NCBI GenBank assembly: GCA_030704615.1
Contig: CM060732.1
Coordinates: 46,235,053 to 46,299,052 of the forward strand
DNA length: 64,000 nucleotides
Source: Takakia lepidozioides
Taxonomy: Eukaryota > Streptophyta > Takakiopsida > Takakiales > Takakiaceae
Direction of reading: 5' to 3'
The notes beneath the pieces are model-generated. The model saw nothing but the letters and a program-made list of their open reading frames with translations. It made no database searches and was not told where the DNA came from. The position numbers and the translations under genes were made by a program. Positions 35,501-47,538 of this stretch are shown here, one piece after another (positions within the stretch are counted from its first letter, which is position 1; every line of letters starts with the position of its first letter).

Positions 35501-36914
35501 CCCTGAGATAGCTATGCTCTCGCGGTGGTGATCAGCGATGAAGTATGGAAGAAGGTGGTTTCTTGATCTCGAGTGGCAATATTCCAGGTGTTCAATGACC
35601 AGAGTCAATGCAGAGAACTTCTAGTCAATGGCGCAGCTCGCAGAAACATGCAGCTGTCTGCAGCAAGCAAATCCGGCCAACAGACAAACCCTGTTGACTT
35701 GCACAAAAGGAACCGATCCATGCGGCTGGGAATGTTCCAGCTAGTTGACTCCCTAGATTTCTCTCTCGAATTTGTCAAACTTGTGCTTTGGACCAGCTAG
35801 AGTACAGCTCAAACTTGCAATAAGACAGCTCTGAGCAGTGGCAGATAAGAAAGCTCCAGGGGCAGTGGTAACTTAGCTATATATGTTGGCTGGGTCGCAG
35901 CAGTTTGAAACCAACACATGAACCCACGAGCAACTGTACCCTACCCTAGTGACTATCATAAAGTAAACTGTACTGAAGTTGCTTCACAATTGCTGTTGAG
36001 ACGAGCCAATTTAAGAGTACAACATAATCGATGGCCACTGATATGCCCAGTGTGGATGTTACACAGAGATCCACCCATGAGAGGTTAAATCATGAAGGCA
36101 TGTACGTACACTACTGTATGCTGAAACAAAACTCCATGAATATTATTGAAATACCAAATCTGAATCAAAACCACAATCTCAGCAGTTGCATCTCAAGATC
36201 ATTCGAACATCATGTTTCCATTGTAGTATCCAGTGCTTCACAAAATGCATATCCTCTACAAACTGATGAGCGTTGATCAGAACTGGGTAGAATAATGGCA
36301 GGACTTTATTCTTCAAATTGGTCTTGCACCAACGCTAGTTCCTCTTTCTAACTTCGTACCCCAGAAACTGATCGGTCATCACAGTGGGCAGAAGCAAAAA
36401 TTTAGAAAAGCTAAGTAGTCACCTTTTGGAGGTAACTTTCATGATATGGAAGAGTGTTCAAAGCTCAATGTCAAGTGAATCAACTCGTTCAGAGTATAGT
36501 GTTCGGCCCAACAATTTTTGATGTTGTGGCTGCTTTAGCCTCAGTCAGGGCTGTAAGGTTTAAAATGTTAATGTTTGTGAACTAGTCCAACCGGCTATGC
36601 TGGCATGTGTGTAGCTTCCAGCCACAGTCGGATTATTCCAGTGCCATCGCTATCATCGAATCCCCTTTCCAACTAGGAACCAGGAGCCTGATTCAATGCA
36701 GGTTTAGCTAATACTGCTACGCTAGAGCTTTTGTTTAATTCAGTTATGAACTGTAACTTTCAAATTCTCTCCATGCACCACATCAAATTCCGGCAGGAGG
36801 TCCAGAAACATACTCCCCTGGATTATCTCCCCAAGAATTGTACAACTGTCTCCAACAAGTGGCATATCCAAAACCCTGGATAGCCATTATTCCTTTGTGC
36901 ATATCAGTTACCTC
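32597..36914. other. Long intergenic stretch
   Basis: No gene recognised on either strand. Points of note: a (GGTAAC)n-like run at 33721-33738, a pyrimidine-rich stretch at 33750-33790 followed by a 64-codon frame from 33799, and a stop-free but unfamiliar minus frame at 35059-34838. All are too weak to annotate. Confidence 0.35.
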
Positions 36915-37893
36915 TCAAGGATTGAACTCCTTGTTTCCACATTGGCATACCCACACCTCTGGATAGTATCCCGCTTGTATGGCCCTGGAATAATTTGCAT
37001 TTCCAATGGGCACATGGACTGGTGTGCAAGGTGAACAGTTCCCGCATTTCAGGTGGCAAGTTGGAGGAGATGATCCCACTAGCAGCCTTTTGCTCCACTG
37101 GACAAGAGTTGGAGCACCTTCATCAGTCAAGGCCATCTTGGAAGGGACTGGGGTTGCTGTCACCTGTGATCTCGAGGAAGATAAAACGAAGTTAGCTTTA
37201 ATCCCACATTTTCAGTAATTGTAATTGCGAGCTACCTTTATTGTAAGACAGTTCTGGCCATCAATTAACAAAATCAGCAAGTAACATATCGATTGAGATC
37301 TCACCCTTTTTCTTAATAAGAAGAAGTACATGATCCTCGCATAGTTCAATTATTATCATGGTTGTTTTTGGGAGTGTAATATATTATATGTCAAGTAGGA
37401 AATTAAGACGAACGGAGGATTTGGTGTTAAGCTCACACCTTCATTGCAAGCCAGGCACCAATACTCAAGGGTGCTGTAGTGGTTGCGGGAGTAATGGGAG
37501 TCTCCTGTCCTGACATACCAGCTGCACACCAATTTAACCAGAATCAGTGTATATCAGTAGAGACTTGTCCAGACAGTAAGGGAGGGATCGGAGCTCCATC
37601 TATGGATTAGAAGAGTTCTAAAGACAAAGAGATGCAACGTCTGGATAGCGTTGCACAACTACTCTAAACTCACATATCCCTGTTCTCTCATTAGTATCCT
37701 GTCCTAGCAATGCATTAGGTCTGTCCCAGATTGCAACTTCCTGTACTGAAATGATAGTAACGCATCTACACAAAATATATCATTTGATACATGGGTTCTG
37801 AATTGTACCAGGAGCAGGCCGAGAAATGACGCAAAGGGGCAAGGTTGCCAACAAGGTCAGTAGCAAGAGAAAATAAATCATCATGCGCGCCAT
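36915..37893 (-). CDS. EPFL: EPIDERMAL PATTERNING FACTOR-like (EPFL) secreted peptide precursor, four exons
   Basis: Exon 1 37893-37809, exon 2 37745-37674, exon 3 37521-37439, exon 4 37163-36915; 162 residues. Intron phases (1, 1, 0) match at every join. Donors are CTG/GTACAA, TAT/GTGAGT and AAG/GTGTGA; acceptors are CATTTCAG, GGTGTGCAG and GATCACAG. Residues 1-24 form a signal peptide with a Leu-rich core (IYFLLLLTLLATLPLCVI). A propeptide follows, then the cysteine-rich domain from about 108: VGSSPPTC, C-x3-C-x2-C-x2-C (C116, C120, C123, C126), then VCQCGNKEFNP with C153 and C155. The six cysteines and FNP terminus are the EPF/EPFL signature. Members act in the apoplast as ligands of ERECTA-family receptor kinases with TMM. 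Subgroup is not assigned; Tyr-Pro-Glu-Val-Trp before the last Cys pair resembles EPFL4-6-type ends only loosely. Confidence 0.88.
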
Positions 37894-38001
37894 CCTGAAC
37901 AACTGGCCACAAATCCCACTGGTTAGCATCTGCGTTATACACTAAAAACCAGTCTAGAGATAGGAATGTATGTCCAATTAGAGCAATGGCATGAATGCAT
38001 C

Positions 38002-38008
38002 TATATAT
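38002..38008 (-). promoter_or_regulatory. TATA box of the EPFL gene
   Basis: TATATA-type core (minus strand CCATATATAGATG) about 110 bp upstream of the EPFL start codon, leaving room for a 5' UTR of about 75 bases. Confidence 0.5.
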
Positions 38009-38700
38009 GGACTCCACACACAACCATCCTTTTGGTTTGTTTTCGAAGCTTGGCCCTATTCTTCCTGAAGTCTAGCTCTAAATTCTTAGGGCAAGCTTCA
38101 AAACACTATGGAAGGAAACTCTCTCTAGTGCATGACATAGGATAGAAACGTAAGCTATGAGGATCACTTCGCTCTGTAAGATGTGTACACTTAGCGGAGA
38201 GCACTCCCTACAAAACTTTCAACGTTGGTAGTGCCACTTCTCTCAATTCAAGTGATGGTCAGCCATTATTGGCGGTGCTTCCACCTAGCTTGCACCCTAT
38301 CAAAACTGTCGCTCGACCTAGTTCCATTTTCTTAGAACACACTCTTAAGTTTGAGCTACAATTGACTACCACTTTGCATAAAGAAACCCGCTCAACTATA
38401 TCGAGTGTTAGGCTACCTCCGTGCAATTACAAACTTCAGCATAAAAAGCATATATATGCATGCCCCAACTTTGATTTCCAGAACAATCGCTCACATTTCC
38501 CTTCGCTAAGAACACTCCCGAACTATAATTGAACTCAAAAGTACTCCTCCACGACAGCTGGCGCCAGCACCTAGATCGTGCACAAACACTCCCCAACCTC
38601 ACATAGAGCGAAATAAGGCTCTCCTCGATTCCAACTGGCGCCAGCTATCTGCCATATGCTCAAAATCCATATTGGCACCCTCACACAGACACTACACTAG
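38009..38700. other. Upstream region of EPFL
   Basis: No gene. The palindrome CTGGCGCCAG occurs twice (about 38559 and 38634), each followed by related short sequence. Confidence 0.35.
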
Positions 38701-38709
38701 TACTTTCAC

Positions 38710-39180
38710 TGTGCTGACGTCTGGACACATACAAATTCCCACATGGGTCATTCTACGACTCTCGCATAGGCACACTTGTAACATATACAGACCAGCACTC
38801 TGTCTAGTCTCACTTAGTCTCCATCGCTCAAACTCACTGTCCTGACGTCCGGACACCCACCCACACAAAAATTCCCAAGTCATTCTCAGATTTAGATTCT
38901 CGCACATACACACTTATACAGACAGACTAACATTCTATCTAGTCTCGCCTAGACTCTGTCGCTCAAATTAGCACCTATCTATTACTCTCGTCTCTGTACT
39001 TACGTCCGGACACCCACACACACAAAAATTCCCAGGTCAGTCTGAAATTCTAACACACACTTATTTATACAGACCAGCATTCTCTCTAGTGTCTCGCTAA
39101 GTCTCTATCGCGCAGAGCACCTACCTAATACTCTCACTCTGTCCGGATGTCCGGACACACACACACCAAGTAAAAACGTA
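38710..39180. repeat. Degenerate tandem array, four units of about 130-160 bp
   Basis: The anchor GACGTCCGGACAC (or a close variant) starts units at about 38716, 38844, 39001 and 39146. Each is followed by CACACAAAAATTCCCA-type sequence, then in the first three units by CAGACCAGCATTCT and CTCTATCGCTCA-like blocks. Spacing is 128, 157 and 145 bp, so the units have diverged by indels. The array lies upstream of the EPFL gene on one side and of a TATA-containing region on the other. Confidence 0.75.
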
Positions 39181-39698
39181 GGAAAACGTCCTATCTCATC
39201 ACAGTCTACAAACCTGTATATCTACTTCCAGCCCTCTCTCTATCTCTCCGAACTCTCTCTATCGCTTATTAGTCCACCTCGCTCGCACGCACCCTCTATC
39301 GCTCAGCGCACCCACATCCCTACCGCTCACAGTAAGTAGCAAAACTGACGAATTCACAAAAGACGAAATCGAACAATATTTCCACCTCTATCGCTGTGGC
39401 AGAGCCTCCCGCATACCCTGTCACTCACAGCCAATGGCGCACAGCTCACCAAAACCAATATATTCGAGCCTCGCACTTCGAGCAACCCCTCTCTCTCTCC
39501 CCCCTCGATCGCGAGTCTCGACTCTCGCAATCTCTTGAACACGATGCAATTGGGGGCCAAGGGCAGCGCGCGCGAGAAGGTAAGCGCTACAGACTGCGCA
39601 CAGTTAAGGCGCTGTCTGGTGGTCGGGTCTCCCAAAGCACAAGAGCGCGCAGGAGCTGCAGCAGTGGTGTCTGGCATTGCCCGACAATCGCAGAGCTC

Positions 39699-39984
39699 TA
39701 TATACACAGCACCAAGAAGACGGCACGGGCGCGGGTCTGCACCAGCGCGCCACCCGGCCCAGCCCACCTCTGTCCAGTTTTCCTCATCCATCCTTATCAT
39801 TTATCATCCATATTCGAAGGGGAGAAAGCGTCTTCATCCTCTCTGTCTGACATCATCCACGACGATGCCTGACGTACTTCATCGATCCGCCACGACTGAC
39901 TCGGATGGCTCTGGGCTCGACTCTCTCGCAGCTCTGCCGCACGTGCGGCATGCGATTGTGGTCAATGGTGGGCCGGGTTGTTGA
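39699..39984 (+). promoter_or_regulatory. Possible plus-strand promoter and first exon
   Basis: A CTATATACAC TATA-like box at 39697-39706 precedes a pyrimidine-rich leader and an ATG at 39865. The ATG opens a 39-codon frame (starts MPDVLHRSATTDSDGSG) to a stop at 39984. It could be a short first exon with the donor near 39966, but I found no following exon. Speculative. Confidence 0.25.
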
Positions 39985-42900
39985 GATTATCTCCTGTTGT
40001 TTTACCCCTCGCATTTATTATTTTACTCCCTCACTGTCTCGGTTTGCGAGGCCGGTTTTAGTGCCTGTTTAGTGACTAGCTAATCCCGTTTGTTCTAATT
40101 AGTGACTGTGATTAGGGACATGAAATCTAGTAAACCACCTTAGTGAGAGGGGCGGAGGTGGATAAAAGAAATTGCATGCAAACAAGAGAGAAGGGGTCTT
40201 GTTGGAGGGGTGGGCGGTGGCTTTTGTTTTGTCAGGTCCGAAGGAATAATAACCCCTGATTGTGTTGTCCAAACCTTTTCTCAATGCGAATAAAAATCTC
40301 GGTCCGGACGACCCCACCCGACCGTATTTTAGATTCCAGCACAAAATATTAGATAATCTTACTTTCCAATGAATGACTGGTGGTCTTCCATTTTTCGCCT
40401 GCTAAGGAGGCCCCTCTAAATGATCCGGCAGGGCCCAGCATGCGATGAGTGTCGCATGAGACAATACAAAACAGAACAGATGGGATTCGGAGAGGTTTCT
40501 TTAGCTGGGCGGTTTGCAATGCCTTCTAAATTCCATGTAGCTAGTTACCCACCATCTAAGTTGGTTGAATAGGCGAAGTGGCTCTTAATTACGTTGGCCA
40601 TGGCCCCCAGACTTCCTCCTGTCTTGGTCGATTATTAGAGCAACTAAGCATATTTGTTCGGCCAAGCCCGCACTTTACATATAGTTTATCTCATTTATCT
40701 GATCTATGTGGCCGGCACCGTCCCTCATAATAATTATGTGTTGCTTACTAGCCTGACCGGATGTCCAACCAATTGTCTACCATGCTATATTAAGTGGAAT
40801 CGCGAGGATCCAGGTGCAACCCATCCGCACTCACTGTATTTGTGGCACAAACAATTTGGTGAAGTATTTGTAACATCAAACCCCACAAGTGTGTGGGCGC
40901 TGGGGCCGGCCCATGAATCAACCCATACCGAAATCTAGACGATCCCAGTTTTCCGCCCAATACGGCAACTCTTCCCACTAAGCAAAGAGATAAGGATAGC
41001 GATTCAAACAACGCAGGGGGTGCGGTGTTTAGAGCCCGACCGGCCGATGAGAATATAATAATCTTGACATAATATATTAAACAACTGCTAACCCAACTAC
41101 CCTCTGTGGCATTAAAAAAGAAAAAAAGTACCCCAAATAGAAATTAAGAAAGGAGAATAGTAAAGTATCACATTTGGAGAACTACAAATCGCGGGTGGTG
41201 GTCCCAGGGAACAGCGGTTCCCCTCCGGGCACGACCGGGAGGGCATGATGGGGGTGGACCGGCGGCACAAGGACCGGCAGAGACTTCACCTAGATTCCCA
41301 TCATTGCCAAATCCCGGCAACATGTACCGGCCGGCATCTATTGGCCGGCGAGGCAATGTACCGGGCCTGCATTTTGTGAGCAGGCACAGTACCGTGTGCG
41401 GCTTTGGACCCACGATCCATGAAGGGCTGGATGGATGAAGCCACGGATGGACGGACAGGCCCGCTTCACAAACCGTACACATCCGTATCTGTCAGCACCA
41501 ATAATAGGGCCGGTCGCGTGCTGCGACCGTGTGCCCCACGCGCCCACGTCACGTTTTCGCCACTCCGCGTTTACGGTTAGGGTTAGGGCAGTAGCCCAGT
41601 GGGTGGGTAGGATTCGAACCCACGTCGAGCTTACCACTGGGGAGGCTGCACGTGGCGGGGCAAGAGTTGGTCGGGCAACGTGGGCGCAACATGGCGCTGC
41701 CCGCCGGAGAAAGCGTGACCCTGTCCGCGGACAGCGACCTGCTGTCCCTCCCATGCCACCCGCGCGGTGCAGACCGCGGGCGCGGGGGGCTTCCGAGGCG
41801 CTGCCACGTTCCGCGGGCGAGCTGCGACTCGGGTCGCGCCGCGTCCACCGGCTGGCGGGGCCCGCCGAAGTGCAGGGTCAAGCTCTGGTCCAAAAAGTTG
41901 CCACATGGCGCCGTACGCAGCGTGCCAATGAAAAGCGTGGTGGACGGATGAATGATTGGGTCTGTCCAGCTTGATTTACAATCATTTATCGTATCCAGTA
42001 GAAATAAATAATAAATATTTATTAAATGTGAGAGTCTCCCACCGAATGATGTGCAGGTACTTTTGGACAATCATTTAAATTATTCCTGTCATTCAGTCCT
42101 CTAAAATCCTCATACCCTCTTGAGCTACTCATAATTCTACATATTGTTCCAATTGCACGTTGCCCACTTCAATTGAGGAATGAATGTCTTTCTTTTTTCT
42201 TAAAAACAAAAAGGGCTCAACTAAAACAAAAAGGTTAATATTAAATATGAGAAATGCAAGGGTTCTGTTCGGAAAGGTGATAATGTGGTCATCATTCACG
42301 TTCCCACATGCAATAATTTCACAAATATGCCCTCATAAAACGAAGGTCTGCCAAATTCCACCTGAGCCCAGAATTCCATCATCATTCTCTTTATACTAGT
42401 AGCAAAAAGCGGTGATGTGGCCCCTACTCTGAGTCGAACCCACATCATGATTGAAACGAATCCATACAGCGCTGAGCGGACGGATGAGAACAGAGCTCCA
42501 TCCAGGGTGACCAATTGGGGTGGTCGCTGGAATCTGGTGCGCATTCAAGTCACCGGCTGCGAATGTGGCAGCACGCAGTTATGGTAGGTCTGACCGGTAT
42601 CTGACCGGACATGCCTCACACGGGGACCATCGGGGTACACGACTGTGTAGGCCACGTACAGTCGGGGTCCTCTCATTACAAACAAGAAACAAAGCCTCAC
42701 AAAATGTGGCCTCGTTAAGTATGTACTTGGATGTGCTGCAGGTTTGCGTTCCCCAGAAACACCTCGAGATTGAAACCAGACACGCTTAACAGTAATTGCC
42801 TGCTTGAGCTGTTTTCCCAGGTTTGATTGAAGCACGTACATTTACTACGCAACTGTACGAGATGCAGAGGCATTCTCAGGGGATCACAGTTGTGAGCGAG

Positions 42901-43149
42901 CGCAATTTGTAATTTGCTGGCGAAATTGTGGGAATTTTGCGAAGCCTAGATGTGTGACCGGTGTTTGAGTTGCATGTATGCAATGGGGCTTGCCATATTG
43001 TAAATAAGGATTGATTGGGAGGGAGGCGGCTTCAAGAGCTTTTTGGTGTTCTGTGCTGGCCTACTCCGTATCATACTTTTTCTTTTCCTTTTAAAGGGAA
43101 ACACCTGGAGACTGGGATCATACTTGTGTTGCAAAACTCTTTGTAGAGC
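39985..43149. other. Intergenic, with a GC-rich island and tRNA-like fragments
   Basis: The segment 41200-41950 is GC-rich with several overlapping open frames on both strands and no recognisable product. B-box-like GGTTCGAATCC (minus, 41620-41610) and GGTTCGACTCA (minus, about 42441-42431) mark tRNA-derived debris without foldable tRNAs. A short SINE 3' end may lie at about 43078-43110. Confidence 0.35.
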
Positions 43150-43251
43150 GGAAGGCCTCGGGGCAAGGGCGTTCCTGGATTTGATGGCACTGGGCCGGGG
43201 GGCGGCAGTGCCCGAAAATCCAAGAACGCCCGACAGGAGAGGCCTTCTCCG
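43150..43251. repeat. Imperfect hairpin with about 45-nt arms
   Basis: The left arm 43151-43194 pairs with the right arm 43205-43251 around a short G/C-rich loop. Perfect blocks are GAAGGCCTC, GGGCGTTC, TGGATTT and GGCACTG, separated by internal mismatches of 7, 1 and 3 bases. The size and paired-block pattern would suit either a miRNA-like precursor or a small foldback element. Expression is unknown. Confidence 0.6.
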
Positions 43252-43479
43252 GCATAAAGCACGTGAATTTGTTTTTCCCCGATATACATATGTTTCCGAC
43301 CTATCTTTTCATCCTTGCAGGTCTGTGAAGGCCTAATGTCATGCTTGCAATTGGGCTTTGTAGCAATTTTTGATGCTTTCATTGAAGCTTTTTACCCAGA
43401 ATTGTACAGATTTGTTACTCTGGCGCAATAAATGATCCATTTCAAACTTAAACGCCAAGTTTGTCTCATTAGTCAAATT

Positions 43480-43575
43480 TCCTTTTTCTTTTCTTTTCTT
43501 GTTTTTCAGAAGGAAACTTGGGAGCGGCTGCGAGTCACATTCTGGCCTTGAAGAGGGGGGAGAAATTTGCTTTTA
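43480..43575 (-). mobile_element. SINE 3' fragment
   Basis: A T-rich tract followed by GGAAACTTGGGAGCGGCTGC and GGCCTTGAAGAGGGGGGAG matches the reversed 3' part of the SINE family (compare 10208-10262). The head is missing. Confidence 0.65.
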
Positions 43576-44908
43576 ACTTCTGAAAGAAAAACTGAAAAGA
43601 TATGGTGCTGTAAAGAAAAAGATACAGGGCTGGGAAGAAGTAATAGTGTCCCAGTGCATTCCACACAATGGAATGTGCACATTTTTTAAGGTATGCATTT
43701 CCTCGTATGAGGTATGAGTGCATTCCTTTGCAGGTACTCTAAATTGCATAGCTGTATTCACGGTTTGAAGTGCCCTGAGACGCAGTTTGTTTTTATTAGT
43801 AGGCAAGTAGCTCAGTCTGCCAAGTAGCTTCAATACCTCAATTTTGTGGCCACTTATATTGCAGGAAAGCGATTTGGTTACCACACAGCCAAACACGGTT
43901 TAGTAGCAAGGAACGCTGGGAGTTTGCTGTGCATTAAGGTTTGACATGGTTAGGAAACACGATGCTGATTACAGGTGCTGCAGCCATAATATGCTGCAGA
44001 TGTGACAATGTAGAGACGACACTTGGAAGGGGCAAAAGAAGAAGTGGAGAAACCAGAAAGTTTAGATTCCAGTAGGTTTGAGCTGCTCAATTGAAGAAAC
44101 AAAGCAATCCCATAAAAAACGACATCCATCAAGAGCCTGTCCAAAGCAGAAGACATGGATTGACGAAGGTTGAAAAGTTAGGTTACCTGCATTATGCATG
44201 AACAGGGGCTGATTAAACAAAGCATACACAGTTCATGTGGCTAGGAGTAAATCCCTAACTTTCATTTGCGTCGGAAAGGAAGGCAACAAAAAAACAATGA
44301 CCTATTTGCAACACAAATTGCAAACCTATCTGCTGAGTGCTTAAAGAATGCACTCATGCCATCCCCAGACAGCATTGGCTTGCCATATCTTCCGACCATT
44401 GACCTGATGGTTAAAGAGTCTGTTACAATCGCCAAAAAAATCACAGAAGAGATGAAGTTGCAGTTCATTTTCCGGCTGGCAAATTTACACCCCCAAGAGC
44501 CCAGGCTAAATCCAGGATCACCCATGATCAGAAAGGAACACACAAAATTCAAACTGCCACCATGACCAGAGAGTCAAAGAGAACTGAACCATTTTCTGAT
44601 TGGCAGTGACTAGCTGGTCAGTGCTCAATAGTGGGTGCAGCCTCATTGACAGTTTAGCGCTCAAACAAGACCATCACAATAGCAGAAAAGCGGAAGGACA
44701 AACACAAATGATGTACGGATAAATGACGTCAATGAGTAACTTGACAATCAGATACTCCATGCTCCTACATAAGGCACTGGCCTACCAGAAGACTTCTCCA
44801 TCACCACTACAGAGGAGTAGATGAGGTGCAACAATCTCCCTTACTCTAATGGCTGTCTTCCTGCCTCACTATCATTACCAAGCTTTGGTCGGATCACACA
44901 GACTACGA
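43576..44908. other. Intergenic; 3' flank of the MGST3-like gene
   Basis: An open plus frame of 99 codons at 44266-44565 (with SIGLPYLPTIDLMVKES in its middle) is unfamiliar. Its opposite strand is also open. I do not call it a gene. Confidence 0.3.
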
Positions 44909-47425
44909 CTAAAAATGATGGACGGCAAAGGTGATAGTGCAGCCCAGCAAGCCGAAAAGGGCCAACACGTGAAACGCCCTGTACACAACACATCCAATAT
45001 GTGAGCTACTTTTTCTACTTTCCTTAGACACTCAAGATCATTTTGAACTGATACCTGCAGAAATTCCTGCCAGCTTACACACGCCACGCTTTCACTAGGT
45101 TCATACCAACACAAACATCCACAAGTCTGCACTAAGACTTTAGCCAAGTTTCAAGCTCCATAAAGAATGGCAATAAGGCCAGACACTCACAAGTAGTTTC
45201 AACGCCAGAGCGTAGTGGTAGGGCTCAGGTTATATAGCATAAAGATCTGAGTTAATGAAAATACCCTTTAGGGAGCAACACCAACTTTCCTATTTATTGC
45301 TTTGGAAATTCCTACGTACTTTAGTTAACTTCAGGAATAACAATCTACTTTTACCTGATACACAACTCAACACATACAAACTCATAAGCACTGCATGCCA
45401 AATGTGGATTGACTCAAAAGAAAGAAGAGCTGCTTACCCGCCACTCTTAAATCTGTTTGCAGGGTCACCAGTCGAATAACCTGTGAAGAACAAATAACGT
45501 GCAACGGTATAGGCAACCCCCAAAGCGCTTGCGAGTTTTGGATACTGTACTCCCATGCAATGAAGACACACAAACATCCCAATTAATGTAACAGTTGGAA
45601 GGCTCACCAACTTTTGAGAATTTGCACCCTCATCATAAAAATAAACTGTCCTCTACTTGTGATCTGTCTGACTCTACTGTGGTTGCTGAGGGATAACCAC
45701 TCGCACAAGTCAAGTGCAACTAGCATGCCAAGGTATTGACAATCCCCAATGCGCTGTCAAGTGTTGGATACTATACTCCCATGCAATTAACATCCAATTC
45801 CTTGTAACAGTTAGAAGGATTAACAACTATGTGTCCTTATCAAAGCAAATGAACAGATATGCTGTACTTGTTGCTAGGGACGTCTCAGCACAGAAAATAA
45901 GGACCATACCTGAAGACCGCTTACTAGGAGCAATGCAAAGAAAATGGGCATGACCTCCAAACAATTTTGATGCCCTCTCTGCTCCACACAACCAACATAC
46001 ACACCAGTAGCCAAAGCACCTTAATTGTGCCAGCCATCATCATCGGCCTTATGGTAAGGTAAAAGCTCCAAACACACACCAAAAAGGGTGAACACTAAAA
46101 CTATTATCAGTGCCAGCTCCCAAAACAGAATAACAAATGCACAATGATCTTCCCACTGACAGCAACTCCAGTGTATGCGAAGTGGTTGTTGAGCCATGCT
46201 ATCTCAGTGCAAAAGAGGTGTATTACATTTAACAAAGAGACAGTAGGAACTTACAACCTTAATGAGATGGAAAGTGCAACTATTGGAATGCCACACTAGA
46301 ATCACATAAAAGGTTTACCCAAGAAAGAACATGATGCTTATGTCCCTACCAGTTCGACATTGGAAAGAACTCCTTTTCAACCAAAAAACTAGCGAGGTCC
46401 TTCAGATATCTTCGCAGAGTTATGATAGCATTCTTCCTTCAGACTATATACTTTCCTAGCCCAGTTAATGCAGCAAGGCAGTTACTGGACCATAATCAGA
46501 CCCCGTCTACACAAACCCCCCAGTTCTCCCTCAAGGACTTCTTTCATGCAGACCAGCAGATGTTACCTGCACACAGTTGAAGCGCATTGCATCCTTGTTC
46601 TCACTCTCTAGGGCATACATTGCGGGATAAGGCACATTGTACCTGATAAACAGAGATTCCCAATACAGATATAAACCCCCAGTTACTACGTCAACCACGT
46701 ATCTTCCACCAGTATAGACTCTACTTCCAAAAAATCTTACACAGGACCAAGCGTTCACTGTGAAAATTCTACTGTACTGAAATGCCAGAATATCCTACAA
46801 CGGCGACGTAACAGCTAAAACGAAAACAAAGACATGTTACTAAGAGCAGCCCGCCAATCTCCAGTGCAGTCTTCGGCAGGCCCGCTAATTGCAACTCCCT
46901 ATCAAAGTCTCAAGAACCCATCAACCTCCTTGCTAATGACTATTGACCTACACCACCACACAACGTCGGTTACTCTAATCCCCCTCTCCCTTCACTTGCA
47001 TCCATGTGTTATCACCTGGACCTAACCACACACATACATCCCCAATGTAGAGACAATCTCTGAACATTGACAACGCCAACCATCAGCCCAAAGCTCCACC
47101 AATAATCTTTGCAAATATCAAGTTTCCAACTCTGTTCCTCCCAGGCCAGTCAGACTATCACCGTTACCAGGATGACGCAGCTGCTGTCACAACCACCGAC
47201 ATATGTCCTACTACGACCACCCAAGCACTCCCAAACAAAGAACAACTCAGTCAAATCACGAAGGTGGGTGGAACCCACTAGCAGGAGCAAAAGCATAAGA
47301 AAATAGGGTCCGAAACCTCACTTCCTACGAGCCGTCCCGACTTTAAAAGCCATGAAGAAGTTGAGGAAGACGTATAGGGCCAGCGTCATCGCCACCCATC
47401 CATACCCAGCGACCTCAAACGCCAT
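44909..47425 (-). CDS. MGST3: Microsomal glutathione S-transferase 3-like protein (MAPEG family), five exons
   Basis: Exon 1 47425-47322, exon 2 46642-46567, exon 3 45978-45910, exon 4 45544-45438, exon 5 44978-44909; 141 residues (plant MGST3 is about 146). All four joins keep frame (phases 2, 0, 0, 2), with GT donors and AG acceptors such as TTTATCAG, GTGGAGCAG, GAGTACAG and TGTGTACAG. The protein has four predicted membrane segments (about 8-27, 66-83, 87-106, 120-139). It carries the MAPEG signature across exons 2 and 3: YALESENKDAMRFNCVQ then RGHQNCLEVMP, with the Arg/His/Asn residues that line the glutathione site. Family members sit in ER membranes and have glutathione transferase/peroxidase activity. 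A broken extra copy of exon 4 lies in intron 3 (see next entry); splicing it in would terminate the protein. Confidence 0.92.
45714..45880 (-). pseudogene. Decayed tandem duplicate of MGST3 exon 4
   Basis: This lies in the intron between exons 3 and 4. Minus-strand sequence from 45770 repeats the start of exon 4 (YP-L-SALG pattern, with the acceptor GGGAGTATAG still AG-ending) but hits an in-frame TAG after 16 codons. Homology extends into the upstream intron (the TGTAACAGTT block at about 45806-45815 matches 45578-45587), so a segment of about 165 bp was duplicated. The functional copy is 45499-45660. Confidence 0.8.
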
Positions 47426-47531
47426 AGCTGCCGTGCTTCACAGACAACAACACCAACACAACAATATGCAAGCTCCTCACCACCCAACGTGTCACTAGGG
47501 AAGGATATACTGTACTACAGTGACGGATCTC

Positions 47532-47538
47532 TTATATA
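47532..47538 (-). promoter_or_regulatory. TATA box of the MGST3-like gene
   Basis: Minus-strand GCTATATAAGAG, about 107-113 bp upstream of the start codon. The spacing is typical for a plant promoter with a 5' UTR of about 75 bases. Confidence 0.6.

Noticed and set aside
41576-41589. TTAGGG-like telomere repeat
   Set aside because: Only about two units, and not the usual plant TTTAGGG form.
41610-41640. tRNA-like sequence with GGTTCGAATCC (minus)
   Set aside because: The A-box-like CAGTGGTAAGC is only about 8 bases from the B box and no cloverleaf can be folded; treated as SINE or tRNA debris.
41168-42070. Overlapping GC-rich frames on both strands
   Set aside because: Open on both strands because of composition; no domain or conserved motif seen.
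42413-42490. Second tRNA-like sequence with GGTTCGACTCA (minus)
   Set aside because: No acceptor stem or anticodon arm can be placed.
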